Made by a program: the position numbers and the translations under genes. A model generated the notes under the pieces. It saw nothing but the letters and a program-made list of their open reading frames with translations, was not told the origin of the DNA and did no database searches. DNA of 64,000 bases from Nocardia flavorosea NBRC 108225. Lineage in GTDB: Bacteria; Actinomycetota; Actinomycetes; Mycobacteriales; Mycobacteriaceae. Position 1 is the stretch's first letter, and the number at the start of each line of letters is the position of its first letter. Shown here piece by piece: positions 7,672-16,250 of the stretch. The DNA is taken from positions 1 to 64,000 of the forward strand of contig NZ_BDCG01000002.1 in assembly GCF_001613385.1 (NCBI RefSeq), in the 5' to 3' direction.

Positions 7672-9051
7672 ATGCCCACACTGAAACGCCTGGCCGCGTT
7701 GCTCGCGGCCGGGGCGCTCGCCCTCACCGGGTGCTCGCTGGAAGACGCGGCCACCGGCGATACGGTGCGCGTCGTCATCGGATACCAGTCCAAAACGATC
7801 AACACCGTCACCGCCGGCACCCTGCTGCGCGCCCAGGGATATCTGGAGCAGCGGCTGGCCCGGCTCACCGAGGACGGTGGACCGGCCTACGAGGTCGAAT
7901 GGCAGGATTACGACACCGGCGCCCCGATCACCGCGCAGATGGTGGCGGAGAAGATCGATATCGGTTCGATGGGTGATTACCCCCTGCTGATCAACGGGTC
8001 ACGCACACAGGCCAACGAGCGATCTCGCACCGCTTTCCTTTCGGTCACCGGATACAACGCCAGAGGTGCACTGAACATGGTGGTAGTGCCGCCGGATTCG
8101 CCGGCCACGGGCCTGCCGGACCTGGCGGGCAAGAAGATCTCGGCCAGCGTCGGATCCGCCGGCCACGGCACACTGGTGCAGGCGCTGACCCGTGCGGGTA
8201 TCGACCCGGTCACCGGTGTCGAGGTGCTGAACCAGCAGCCGCAGGTAGGGGCGTCGGCATTGGAGTCGGGGCAGGTCAGCGGGCTGTCACAGTTCGTGGC
8301 GTGGCCTGGACTGCTCGTTTTCCAGGACAAGGCGAAGCTTCTCTACGACGGTGCCGAGCTGAATGTTCCGACGTTCCACGGGGTCGTCGCCCGGCAGAAC
8401 TACACCGCGCAGCATCCCGAAGTGGTCGACGCCTTCCTGCAGGCGCAACTGGACGCCACCGAATTCCTGTGGCGGGAACCGCTGGAGGCGGCGCGGATCG
8501 TGGCGGAGGGTTCGCAACTGCCGCAGGAAGTGGTCTACCTCTACAACGGCCCCGGCGGTACCTCCTTCGACGCCACGCTCAAACCGGGCCTGCTCGCCGC
8601 GTTCGCAGACGATATGCGGTACCTGAAGTCGATCGGCGATTTCGCCGACCTCGACACTGCCGTTTTCGCCGACGACCGTCTGATCCGTGCGGCGTTCGCC
8701 GCCCGCGGCCGGGACTACGACGCGGCGCTGGCCGACACCACGAACCGCACCAGCGGTTCCGGTAACGAACTCTGGGTCGACGGGCAGGACACCACCCAGC
8801 CGGCCGGCAACCCCACCGACCTGCTGCGGGCAGTGAAATCGACTCGCGCACAGGGGAAGACGATCCGGGCCGCCTACGTGGTCGATTCCGAACTGGGCAC
8901 CCGGTGGTTCGCCGACAAGGCCGTGTGGTTGCGTGACGGCGACACCTACTTCGCCTTCACCACCCCGGCGGCCGCCGGCCGCTACCAACAGGCGCACCCC
9001 GCCGCCCGCGCCATCGGCTACGACCAGGCCGTCGCGGAGGTGCGATCGTGA
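7672..9051 (+). CDS. NitT/TauT-type substrate-binding lipoprotein with NosL-like C-terminus
   Basis: A 459-residue lipoprotein. The signal peptide ends in lipobox LTGC (Cys21). A SsuA/TauA-type periplasmic-binding fold follows (about residues 30-345, e.g. DLAGKKISASVGSAGHGTLVQAL and the VVDAFLQAQLDATEFL helix). The family is usually 310-340 residues. Here about 100 extra residues follow, with AYVVDSELGTRWFADKAVWL and a final YFAFTTPAAAGRYQQ segment. These resemble the NosL metallochaperone pattern (VVD..xWxDAxxA..AFxxxxxA). The stop overlaps the permease GTG at 9048. It captures the transported ligand outside the membrane; sulfonate, nitrate or another small anion is possible. Confidence 0.82.
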   Translation: MPTLKRLAALLAAGALALTGCSLEDAATGDTVRVVIGYQSKTINTVTAGTLLRAQGYLEQRLARLTEDGGPAYEVEWQDYDTGAPITAQMVAEKIDIGSMGDYPLLINGSRTQANERSRTAFLSVTGYNARGALNMVVVPPDSPATGLPDLAGKKISASVGSAGHGTLVQALTRAGIDPVTGVEVLNQQPQVGASALESGQVSGLSQFVAWPGLLVFQDKAKLLYDGAELNVPTFHGVVARQNYTAQHPEVVDAFLQAQLDATEFLWREPLEAARIVAEGSQLPQEVVYLYNGPGGTSFDATLKPGLLAAFADDMRYLKSIGDFADLDTAVFADDRLIRAAFAARGRDYDAALADTTNRTSGSGNELWVDGQDTTQPAGNPTDLLRAVKSTRAQGKTIRAAYVVDSELGTRWFADKAVWLRDGDTYFAFTTPAAAGRYQQAHPAARAIGYDQAVAEVRS

Positions 9052-9902
9052 CCGTCGCCGCCCCTGCCGATTCCGGCGCCGCGCTGCACGGCGACCGCCC
9101 CCGGTCCCGACGGGGAGCCCGTTCACCGTGGCCGGACCGGGCGCTACGGGTGGGATCGGTGGCCGGTGCCGTGCTGATCTGGCAGCTGCTGACTGCCGCC
9201 GATATCCGGCTGTGGCTGCGATTCGACACCCTGCCCACCGTCACCGAGGTACTCGCGGCCTTCGGGCGCCAGCTCGGTACCGAGGTCTACTACCTGGATC
9301 TCGCCCAATCGCTGATCCGGATCCTCACCGGGTTCGCCGTCGCGACCGTGCTCGGTGTCGCGAGCGGGATCGCGCTGGGCCGGTCCCGGGTGTTCGCCGG
9401 AATCCTCGGCCCGCTCACCGAACTCGCCCGGCCCATCCCCGCGATCGCGGTGGTGCCGATCGCGATCCTGCTGTTCCCCGACGACGAAGCGGGCATCGTA
9501 TTCATCACCGGCCTCGCCGCCTACTTCCCGATCATGGTCAGCACCCGGCACGCGGTGCGCGCCCTGCCCACCTTGTGGGAGGACTCGGTGCGCACCCTCG
9601 GCGGCGACCGCTGGGATGTTCTGGTGCGCGTGGTGTTCCCCGGCGCGCTGCCCGGTATCTTCGGCGGGCTCTCCGTCGGACTCGGTGTCGCCTGGATCTG
9701 CCTGATCTCCGCGGAGATGATCTCGGGCCGTCTCGGTGTCGGCTACCGCACCTGGCAGGCCTACACCATCGTCGACTATCCCGGAGTGTTCGTCGGGATC
9801 ATCACGATCGGCGCCCTCGGATTCGGCACCTCCGCGGCGATCGAACTGCTCGGCCGCCGCGTCACCCGCTGGCTGCCCAGAGGAGAGGAGAACACCCGAT
9901 GA
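9048..9902 (+). CDS. SsuC/TauC-type ABC permease
   Basis: A 284-residue membrane subunit with a basic N-terminal tail of about 35 residues and six hydrophobic segments. It has the EAA-loop region EDSVRTLGGDRWDVLVRVVFPGALPGIFGGL that contacts the ATPase. Similarity is to permeases for sulfonates, taurine and nitrate. GTG at 9048 overlaps the preceding stop and its own stop overlaps the ATPase ATG at 9899, both by 4 nt. Confidence 0.85.
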   Translation: MTVAAPADSGAALHGDRPRSRRGARSPWPDRALRVGSVAGAVLIWQLLTAADIRLWLRFDTLPTVTEVLAAFGRQLGTEVYYLDLAQSLIRILTGFAVATVLGVASGIALGRSRVFAGILGPLTELARPIPAIAVVPIAILLFPDDEAGIVFITGLAAYFPIMVSTRHAVRALPTLWEDSVRTLGGDRWDVLVRVVFPGALPGIFGGLSVGLGVAWICLISAEMISGRLGVGYRTWQAYTIVDYPGVFVGIITIGALGFGTSAAIELLGRRVTRWLPRGEENTR

Positions 9903-10666
9903 CAAGCACCCTCACCGCCCGGGGCTCTCGTACGGACACCGGCCAACACGGGATGGCACTACTATTGGACGCTGTATCGCTGTCCTATACCGGTGATCCG
10001 GTGATCCACGATCTCACCCTGGATGTCCGGCCCGGCGAAATCCTGGTCCTCACCGGGCCGTCCGGCTGTGGGAAATCCACGGTCCTGCGGGCACTGGCCG
10101 GCCTGCTGACACCGGACTCCGGCCGGGTTCTTGCCGACGGCAGCCCGGTCACCACCACCTCCCGCGACCGCGCGGTCGTCTTCCAGGACAATGCGCTGCT
10201 GCCGTGGCGTACTGTGCGCGCGAATATCGAGCTGGCGCTGCGGTTACGGGGCGAACCGAAGCCCGGGTGCCGGACCGGCGCCGACCGCTGGATCGAGGAG
10301 GTGGGTCTCACCGGGTTCGGCGATTTCCTGCCCAAGAGCCTGTCCGGCGGTATGCGCCAGCGTGTGCAGCTGGCGCGCGGCCTGGCAGGTGCGCCGCGTG
10401 CGGTGATGATGGACGAACCCTTCGGCGCGCTGGACAGCCAGACCCGCGCCACCATGCAGCGACTGCTCGTCGAAACCTGGCAAACCCACCCGACCACCGT
10501 CGTATTCGTCACCCACGACGTGGACGAGGCGTTGGTGCTCGGTGACCGGGTCGCGGTGCTCGGCCGGGCCGGGCAGCCGCTGCGCGGCCTCGTCGATATT
10601 CCGAATCCGCGCGAAACCGCCGACCGGCGCGACGCTCGCGCCCGCATCATGGAGGCCCTGTCGTGA
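9899..10666 (+). CDS. SsuB/TauB-type ABC ATPase
   Basis: A 255-residue importer ATPase. Walker A GPSGCGKST, Q-loop FQDNALLPWRTV, signature LSGGMRQR, Walker B AVMMDEPFGALD and switch His in VTHDVDEAL are all present, and the Q-loop LLPW is characteristic of NitT/TauT ATPases. The ATG at 9899 overlaps the permease stop, and AGAGGAGAGG upstream gives a strong ribosome site. Its TGA overlaps the GTG of the flavoprotein gene, tying transport to the oxidoreductase. Confidence 0.88.
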   Translation: MTSTLTARGSRTDTGQHGMALLLDAVSLSYTGDPVIHDLTLDVRPGEILVLTGPSGCGKSTVLRALAGLLTPDSGRVLADGSPVTTTSRDRAVVFQDNALLPWRTVRANIELALRLRGEPKPGCRTGADRWIEEVGLTGFGDFLPKSLSGGMRQRVQLARGLAGAPRAVMMDEPFGALDSQTRATMQRLLVETWQTHPTTVVFVTHDVDEALVLGDRVAVLGRAGQPLRGLVDIPNPRETADRRDARARIMEALS

Positions 10667-13362
10667 CCGCTCCCGCCCTGTTCACGGCGCCGGACCTCGC
10701 CGATACCGTCCGCCTCGACTGCGATGTCCTCGTCATCGGCGGCGGCACCGCCGGCACGATGGCCGCGCTGACCGCCGCCGAACACGGCGCGAATGTGCTG
10801 CTGCTGGAGAAGGCCCACGTCCGGCACTCCGGCGCGCTCGCCATGGGAATGGACGGTGTGAACAACGCGGTGATCCCGGGCAAAGCCGAACCGGAGGATT
10901 ACGTCGCCGAGATCACCCGCGCCAACGATGGAATCGTCGACCAGCGCACCGTCTACCAGACCGCGACGCGCGGTTTCGCCATGGTGCAGCGGCTGGAACG
11001 CTACGGCGTCAAGTTCGAGAAGGACGAATACGGGGAGTACGCGGTGCGCCGGGTACACCGGTCGGGCTCGTATGTACTGCCTATGCCCGAGGGCAAGGAT
11101 GTGAAGAAGGCGCTGTACCGGGTGCTGCGGCAGCGCAAGAACCGGGAGCGGATCCGGATCGAGAACCGGTTGATGCCGGTGCGGGTTCTCACCGCCGGCG
11201 GCCGGGCGGTCGGTGCGGCCGCGCTGAACACCCGGACGGGCGAATTCGTCACGGTCGGAGCCAAGGCCGTTGTCCTGGCGACCGGCCCCTGCGGCCGCCT
11301 CGGATTACCGGCCTCCGGGTATCTGTACGGCACCTACGAGAACCCGACCAACGCCGGCGACGGCTATTCGATGGCGTATCACGCCGGCGCGGAGCTGAGC
11401 GGGATCGAATGTTTCCAGATCAACCCGCTGATCAAGGATTACAACGGACCCGCATGTGCGTATGTGGCGAACCCGTTCGGCGGTTACCAGGTGAACGCCC
11501 AAGGGGAGCGGTTCGTGGACTCCGACTACTGGTCGGGGCAGATGATCGCGGAGGTGAAACGTGAGATCGATTCCGCGCGTGGGCCCATCTACCTGAAGGT
11601 GTCACATCTGCCCGGCGAAACCCTGCGCACCCTCGAAGGAATTCTGCACACCACCGAACGCCCCACTCGGGGCACCTTCCACGCCAATCGCGGCCACGAC
11701 TATCGCACCCACGATATCGAAATGCATATCTCCGAGATCGGTTTGTGTGGTGGTCATTCCGCGTCCGGAGTGTGGGTGGACGAGAATGCCCGGACCACCG
11801 TGCCGGGCCTGTACGCCGCCGGTGATCTGGCGTGCGTTCCGCACAATTACATGATCGGCGCCTTCGTCTTCGGCGAACTGGCCGGCGCCCACGCCGCCGG
11901 AACCCTCGCCGAGGTGCCCGCCCCGGAAACGCTGCCCACCGACCAGATCGCCGCCGCGCACGACCTCGTCTACCAGCCGTTGCGTAATCCCGACGGGCCG
12001 CCGCAACCGCAGGTCGAATACAAGTTGCGACGCTTCGTCAACGACTATGTGGCGCCCCCGAAAACCGCCGCCAAACTCTCGCTGGCGGTGGAAACTTTCG
12101 AACGGATGCGTGGCGATCTTGCCGATATGGGGGCGCGTACCCCACACGAACTCATGCGCGCCGTCGAGGTGTCGTTCATCCGCGACTGCGCGGAAATGGC
12201 CGCCCGCAGTTCGCTGACCCGGACCGAATCCCGGTGGGGTCTCTACCATGAACGCGCCGACCTCCCGGAACGCGACGACCGGCAGTGGCGCTACCATCTC
12301 AACCTCCGCAAACGCGCCGACGGTGCGATGGAGTTCCTGAAACGCCCGGTCGCACCCTATCTGGTGCCGGTACCCGGACTCGACGAGCTCCCCTCCTCGG
12401 ACGAACCGGTCGTCATCGCCCAACCCGAACTCGTCGGGCATCGCCGCGCCCCGGAAACCACTGAGCCCGGACCGAACGGTGCCGCCGCACCCGCCTCCGC
12501 CGCCTCGCCACGGATCGTCGCCTTGCTCGCCCTGGACGCGCCCACTGCCACGCAACTCGTGGAATACCTGGACGACTCCGACGACCGGGTGCGGGTCGCG
12601 GCGATCGCGGTATTGACGGAGAACACCCCCGACGGCTACGCACCGCTCCTGGTGCAGGCCCTCGACGACGGGTCGGCCACTGTCCGCGCGGCCGCCGCGG
12701 CCGCACTGCGTGAACTCGTGGAAGTCCTGCCCTCCCCGGCGGGCCTCGCCGGCCGGCTCGGTTCCGGGGATCCGGTCGTCCGCGCGGCCGTGGTCGACCT
12801 GCTGCGCGCGCTCCGGGCGGGCGTGGTGGCGGACTACCGTGCGGCGCTGGCCGATCCCGATCACCGCGTCCGGATCGAAGGCGTGCGAGCGCTGGTCTCG
12901 CTCGACGAACGCGACGCGATCGCGGCCGCGGCCACCGACCCCAACCGCGAAGTACGCATCGTGGCCGCGCAGGGTCTGGCCACGATCGGGAACGGCGGCG
13001 CCGAAATCGTGCGCGCGCTGTCCGGTGACAGTGACCCACTGGTGCGGGCCGCCGCACTGGCCGCGTTCGCCGGCACCGGCGCCACGCCGGCCGATATCGA
13101 TACCTGTATCGACGCGCTGCGGGACACCGCCTGGCAGGTCAGAGTCGGTGCCGCCCGAGGTTTGGCGGCGGCCGACTCCGGCTCGGCAACTTCCGCGCTG
13201 ACCGGCGCGCTCGCGGACCCACACCTGGATGTACGCAAGGCAGCGGTGCTGACTCTGGCGACCTGGCCCGGGTTCGAACCGGCTCGCCTGGCATTGCAAG
13301 GTGCGGTGGACGATACCGACGCGGATGTCCGCGCTTACGCGCGCCGGGCCCTCATGGCGTGA
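10663..13362 (+). CDS. AprA/fumarate-reductase-like flavoprotein fused to HEAT repeats
   Basis: An 899-residue fusion. Residues about 15-590 are a FAD flavoprotein of the fumarate reductase/APS reductase alpha class: dinucleotide motif VIGGGTAGTMAA, ENPTNAGDGYSMAYHAGAEL, and the C-terminal FAD segment VPGLYAAGDLAC. After a Pro/Ala linker (about 610-625), residues 630-899 form about eight HEAT-like repeats (DSDDRVRVAAIAVL, DGSATVRAAAAAAL, DPNREVRIVAAQGLA, DPHLDVRKAAVLTLA). HEAT arrays usually scaffold protein contacts. The gene overlaps the importer ATPase by 4 nt. Its likely electron partner is the ferredoxin at 7437. Reaction and substrate are unknown. The domain order is seen; the redox role is family inference. 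Confidence 0.85.
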   Translation: MTAPALFTAPDLADTVRLDCDVLVIGGGTAGTMAALTAAEHGANVLLLEKAHVRHSGALAMGMDGVNNAVIPGKAEPEDYVAEITRANDGIVDQRTVYQTATRGFAMVQRLERYGVKFEKDEYGEYAVRRVHRSGSYVLPMPEGKDVKKALYRVLRQRKNRERIRIENRLMPVRVLTAGGRAVGAAALNTRTGEFVTVGAKAVVLATGPCGRLGLPASGYLYGTYENPTNAGDGYSMAYHAGAELSGIECFQINPLIKDYNGPACAYVANPFGGYQVNAQGERFVDSDYWSGQMIAEVKREIDSARGPIYLKVSHLPGETLRTLEGILHTTERPTRGTFHANRGHDYRTHDIEMHISEIGLCGGHSASGVWVDENARTTVPGLYAAGDLACVPHNYMIGAFVFGELAGAHAAGTLAEVPAPETLPTDQIAAAHDLVYQPLRNPDGPPQPQVEYKLRRFVNDYVAPPKTAAKLSLAVETFERMRGDLADMGARTPHELMRAVEVSFIRDCAEMAARSSLTRTESRWGLYHERADLPERDDRQWRYHLNLRKRADGAMEFLKRPVAPYLVPVPGLDELPSSDEPVVIAQPELVGHRRAPETTEPGPNGAAAPASAASPRIVALLALDAPTATQLVEYLDDSDDRVRVAAIAVLTENTPDGYAPLLVQALDDGSATVRAAAAAALRELVEVLPSPAGLAGRLGSGDPVVRAAVVDLLRALRAGVVADYRAALADPDHRVRIEGVRALVSLDERDAIAAAATDPNREVRIVAAQGLATIGNGGAEIVRALSGDSDPLVRAAALAAFAGTGATPADIDTCIDALRDTAWQVRVGAARGLAAADSGSATSALTGALADPHLDVRKAAVLTLATWPGFEPARLALQGAVDDTDADVRAYARRALMA

Positions 13363-13785
13363 GTTCGTCGCCGGTGATTTCGGTGGGGGAGACGCAGTAC
13401 CGGAACCGGATCCGCTTGTGCCCGCCGCGTATTCGCCGGCGGCGGCGACCTTCAGCCCGAGCTCGTAGGGTGCTTCCGCGCTGTGCAGGAACGCGTGCCC
13501 GGCCTCGTCGAGATCCGCATCCGCCGGGTCCACGACGATATCGACGCCGGTCAACCTTCCCAGTGCCCGGAATTCAGGGGCACTGTAGGCCACCTGCAGC
13601 AGCCCGCGCCTGCCGAGGATCACGACCTCCCGGATCTCGCAGTCGATACAGGTGTCCGGGTCGATGTAGAGCATTTCGGCGGTCGCGAACTGCGGGTCCT
13701 CGGGGCCTGGCCGGATGCAGTCCACCGGGCATTCGGCCACGCAGCTCGCATCGTTGCAGCAGCGCTGCGTGATGACGCCATCAGT
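13352..13785 (-). pseudogene. Decayed FprB-type ferredoxin/NADP reductase
   Basis: Remains of a ferredoxin-fused reductase like mycobacterial FprB. The ferredoxin start is recognisable (VITQRCCNDASCVAECP, then AEMLYIDPDTCIDC), but the only nearby ATG, 8 nt upstream in ACTGATGGC, is one base out of frame. At 13638/13639 the text jumps in frame from CIDC to IREVVILGRRG and VDIVVDPAD, a block that lies about 280 residues further on in FprB. A second frame change near 13425 leads to GHKRIRFRYCVSPTEI, and the gene stops at the end of the flavoprotein gene. NADP- and FAD-binding regions are therefore lost. It follows cyp51, where a redox partner would be expected. Confidence 0.75.
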
Positions 13786-15139
13786 TCTCCCGGCGCCTGC
13801 GCCGATATCGCACCGTGCACGGCTGCTGCAACTGCACCACCATCTTGGAGTGGTCGTTGCGGTAGCTCTCCGAGGGCTGAACCATCTCGAATTCCCAGTC
13901 CCGCAGCAGCACCGAGAAGATGGCCTTCAACTGCATCAGCGCGAACGCGGCGCCCACGCAACGGTGCCGGCCGGCACCGAACGGGATCCAGGTCCAGCGG
14001 TTGACCAGATCTTCCTGGTTGGGGTCGATATAGCGGCCGGGGTCGAAACTGTCCGGGTTCGGGAAATCCTCCGGCAGCCGGTTGGAGATCGCGGGGGTCG
14101 CCGCGACATGGTCGCCTTCGGCGATGGTGTGCCCGCATACCTCGAATTCGCCCTGCGCCACCCGCATCAGGATGATCAGCGGTGGATGCAGCCGCAGTGT
14201 TTCCTTCAGCACCGCCTCCAGTTGGGGGATCTGGCGCAGCGCGTGGAAACTCACCTCCTGGCCGTCGGCGTAGAGCTCGTCGAGTTCCTTCACCACCCCC
14301 GACAGCACCTCCGGATGGCGCAGCAGTTCGATCACCGACCACGCGGCGGTACCGGAGGTGGTGTGATGGCCGGCGAACATCATCGAGATGAAGATGCCGG
14401 TGACTTCGCTGGCGCTGAAGTGCGGTGTGCCGTCTTCCTTCTTCACCGATACCAGCACATCGAGCAGATCGCGATCCTCCTTGTCGGCGGGCGGGTGCGC
14501 GATCCGGGTGTGCATGATCTCCTGGACCAGTTCCACCAGTTGCGCCCGGGATTCGTCGCGGATCCGGAAACTTTCGATCGGCATATACGGGTCCACGTAG
14601 GCCAGGGCATCGGTGCCGCGTTCCAGGTTGTGATATAGGTGCGCGAACCGGCTGTCGAGTTCTTCGCGGAACTTTGTGCCGATGAGACAGGCCGAGGACG
14701 TGTAGATGGTGAGTTCGGCGAAGAAATCGAGGAGGTCGATCTCGCCTTCGTCGCCCCAGTTCGCCAGCATCCGGTCGACTTCGCGTTCGATGGTGGCGGC
14801 GTGACCGCGCATCTGATCGCCGCGCAGCGCGGAGTTGTGCAGCATCTCTTTGCGGCGTTCCGGGCTTGCGTCGAAGACCACGCCTTCACCGAAGATCGGT
14901 TTCATGAACGGGTAGGCGGCGGCCTGGTCGAGGTCCTCGTCGGCGGCACGGAAGAAGAATTCGTTCGCCTCGGCTCCCGTGAGCAGGATGACGTGGCGGC
15001 CGGCGAGCTCGAACTGGCCGACGTCGCCGCATTCCTCCCGTACCCGGCGCATGAGCGCGATCGGGTCGGTGCGGAATTCCTCCAGATGGCCGTGTTCGTG
15101 TTCGCCTCCGGACACCCGCGGCGGTTTCACCGAAGTCAT
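13781..15139 (-). CDS. cyp51: Sterol 14-alpha-demethylase cytochrome P450
   Basis: A 452-residue P450 very close to mycobacterial CYP51 across its length (e.g. EHGHLEEFRTDPI, YPFMKPIFGEGVVFDASPERR, FISMMFAGHHTTSGTA, SNRLPEDFP, SYRNDHSKMVVQL). The I-helix AGHHTTSG, the ExxR in KETLRLHPP and the heme-Cys motif PFGAGRHRCVG are intact. CYP51 removes the 14-alpha-methyl of sterols by three oxygenation steps and needs a ferredoxin/reductase. The ferredoxin-reductase gene directly downstream is broken, so electrons must come from elsewhere. The start MTSVKPPRVSGG matches the family. It is divergent from the SDR at 15351, with shared operator-like repeats between. Confidence 0.95.
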   Translation of the reverse strand: MTSVKPPRVSGGEHEHGHLEEFRTDPIALMRRVREECGDVGQFELAGRHVILLTGAEANEFFFRAADEDLDQAAAYPFMKPIFGEGVVFDASPERRKEMLHNSALRGDQMRGHAATIEREVDRMLANWGDEGEIDLLDFFAELTIYTSSACLIGTKFREELDSRFAHLYHNLERGTDALAYVDPYMPIESFRIRDESRAQLVELVQEIMHTRIAHPPADKEDRDLLDVLVSVKKEDGTPHFSASEVTGIFISMMFAGHHTTSGTAAWSVIELLRHPEVLSGVVKELDELYADGQEVSFHALRQIPQLEAVLKETLRLHPPLIILMRVAQGEFEVCGHTIAEGDHVAATPAISNRLPEDFPNPDSFDPGRYIDPNQEDLVNRWTWIPFGAGRHRCVGAAFALMQLKAIFSVLLRDWEFEMVQPSESYRNDHSKMVVQLQQPCTVRYRRRRREN

Positions 15140-15186
15140 GTGGAAATCCTTCCCCAGATTACTGTCCAGGATCTATGGTAGACACC

Positions 15187-15199
15187 TGTCCAGACAGTA
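15187..15199 (-). promoter_or_regulatory. Operator-like palindrome, copy 1 (cyp51 side)
   Basis: Read leftward it is TACTGTCTGGACA, differing at one position from the copy at 15278 in the opposite orientation. The core TGTCCAGACA is nearly palindromic. It lies 48 nt upstream of cyp51. A weaker third copy, TACTGTCCAGGAT, begins at 15160. Confidence 0.5.
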
Positions 15200-15277
15200 C
15201 TACGGCACGCGGGCCGCAATCAAGGTGTGCACGGGCCGGGTTCGCGAACCGCCGCCCGGAATCACGCCAGGATGCCA

Positions 15278-15290
15278 TACTGTCCGGACA
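15278..15290 (+). promoter_or_regulatory. Operator-like palindrome, copy 2 (SDR side)
   Basis: TACTGTCCGGACA contains the perfect 10-bp palindrome TGTCCGGACA and continues into CCTGTAC. It lies about 60 nt before the SDR start at 15351. With the inverted copy at 15187 it suggests one dimeric regulator controlling both divergent units; no adjacent regulator gene is seen. Confidence 0.5.
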
Positions 15291-15350
15291 CCTGTACGGA
15301 ATAGTGTTCGGTCGCGGTCGGTCGCCGGCCCCGGAAGTGAGAGCAGGTCC

Positions 15351-16250
15351 ATGAGCGGTCAGCAATCCCTGTGGGGCCGCGGCGCCGTGGTCGTCGGCGC
15401 CACGAGCGGTATCGGTCACGCCGTCGCCCACGCCCTGGCGCGGCACGGCGCGGGAGTGGTCGTCAACGGTCGCAACGAATCCGCTGTCGAACGCACGGTC
15501 GACTCCCTCGTCCTCGGCGGGCGGCGCGCTATCGGTATCGCGGGAAGTGCCGCCGACGAAACGGTGGCCACCGAACTCGTCGACGCCTGCGTTCGCACCT
15601 TCGGCACCGTCGATATCCTCGTCAACTGCGCCGGAACCGCCGAACCCGCCGAATCCTCGATTTTGAACGTCACCACGCGCGAGTGGCGCGAACTGCTCGA
15701 TTCCCACCTCACCACCACCTTCAACACCTGCCGCGCCGCCGTCCCGAAAATGGTGGCGCAACGCCGCGGCAGCATCATCAACACCAGCTCCTTCGCCTAC
15801 CTCGGTGATTACGGTGGCACCGGCTACGCCGCCGGCAAAGGCGCGGTCAACAGTCTCACCCTCGCCATCGCCGCCGAACTCGCCGAACACGAAGTCCGTG
15901 CCAATGTCGTCTGCCCGGGCGCGAAAACCAGGCTCTCCAGTGGTTTCGCATACGAGGCCAAGATCATGGAGCTGTATCGCCGCGGCATGCTCGACGAAAT
16001 GAGCAAGGACGCTGCCCTCGACGCGCCACCCGCCGAATACGTAGCCCAGCTCTACCTCTACCTCGCCGCCGCGGAAGCCCGGAACGTCACCGGTCAGATC
16101 TTCGTCGCCGCCGGCGGGTTCGTCGGCCGCTACGACCGGCCCACTCCGAGCATTCTCGGTTTCCGCGACCACAACGACACCCCGCCGTGGACACCGGAGG
16201 AACTGCACACAATGATCAGCGGCGACGGCGAACAGGCCGGGCAGGCATGA
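15351..16250 (+). CDS. Short-chain dehydrogenase/reductase
   Basis: A 299-residue classical SDR. It has a Rossmann motif GATSGIG near residue 17, the NCAG equivalent in DILVNCAGTAEPA, the catalytic Ser in NTSSF, and the Tyr-Lys pair in GYAAGKGA. A C-terminal extension of about 40 residues (GFRDHNDTPPWTPEELHTM) resembles SDRs of steroid/CoA-type clusters. ATG 15351 follows GAGAGCAGG and is preferred to longer frames running back into the intergenic region. Its stop overlaps the LLM start (ATGA) at 16247. The substrate is unknown; the cyp51 divergence hints at sterol or lipid chemistry. Confidence 0.82.
   Translation: MSGQQSLWGRGAVVVGATSGIGHAVAHALARHGAGVVVNGRNESAVERTVDSLVLGGRRAIGIAGSAADETVATELVDACVRTFGTVDILVNCAGTAEPAESSILNVTTREWRELLDSHLTTTFNTCRAAVPKMVAQRRGSIINTSSFAYLGDYGGTGYAAGKGAVNSLTLAIAAELAEHEVRANVVCPGAKTRLSSGFAYEAKIMELYRRGMLDEMSKDAALDAPPAEYVAQLYLYLAAAEARNVTGQIFVAAGGFVGRYDRPTPSILGFRDHNDTPPWTPEELHTMISGDGEQAGQA

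Noticed and set aside
11602..13740. 712-codon leftward frame over the flavoprotein gene
   Set aside because: Only its first about 120 codons (13352-13740) have ferredoxin/reductase similarity. The rest is the antisense of the HEAT and FAD coding region, so only the pseudogene part is annotated.
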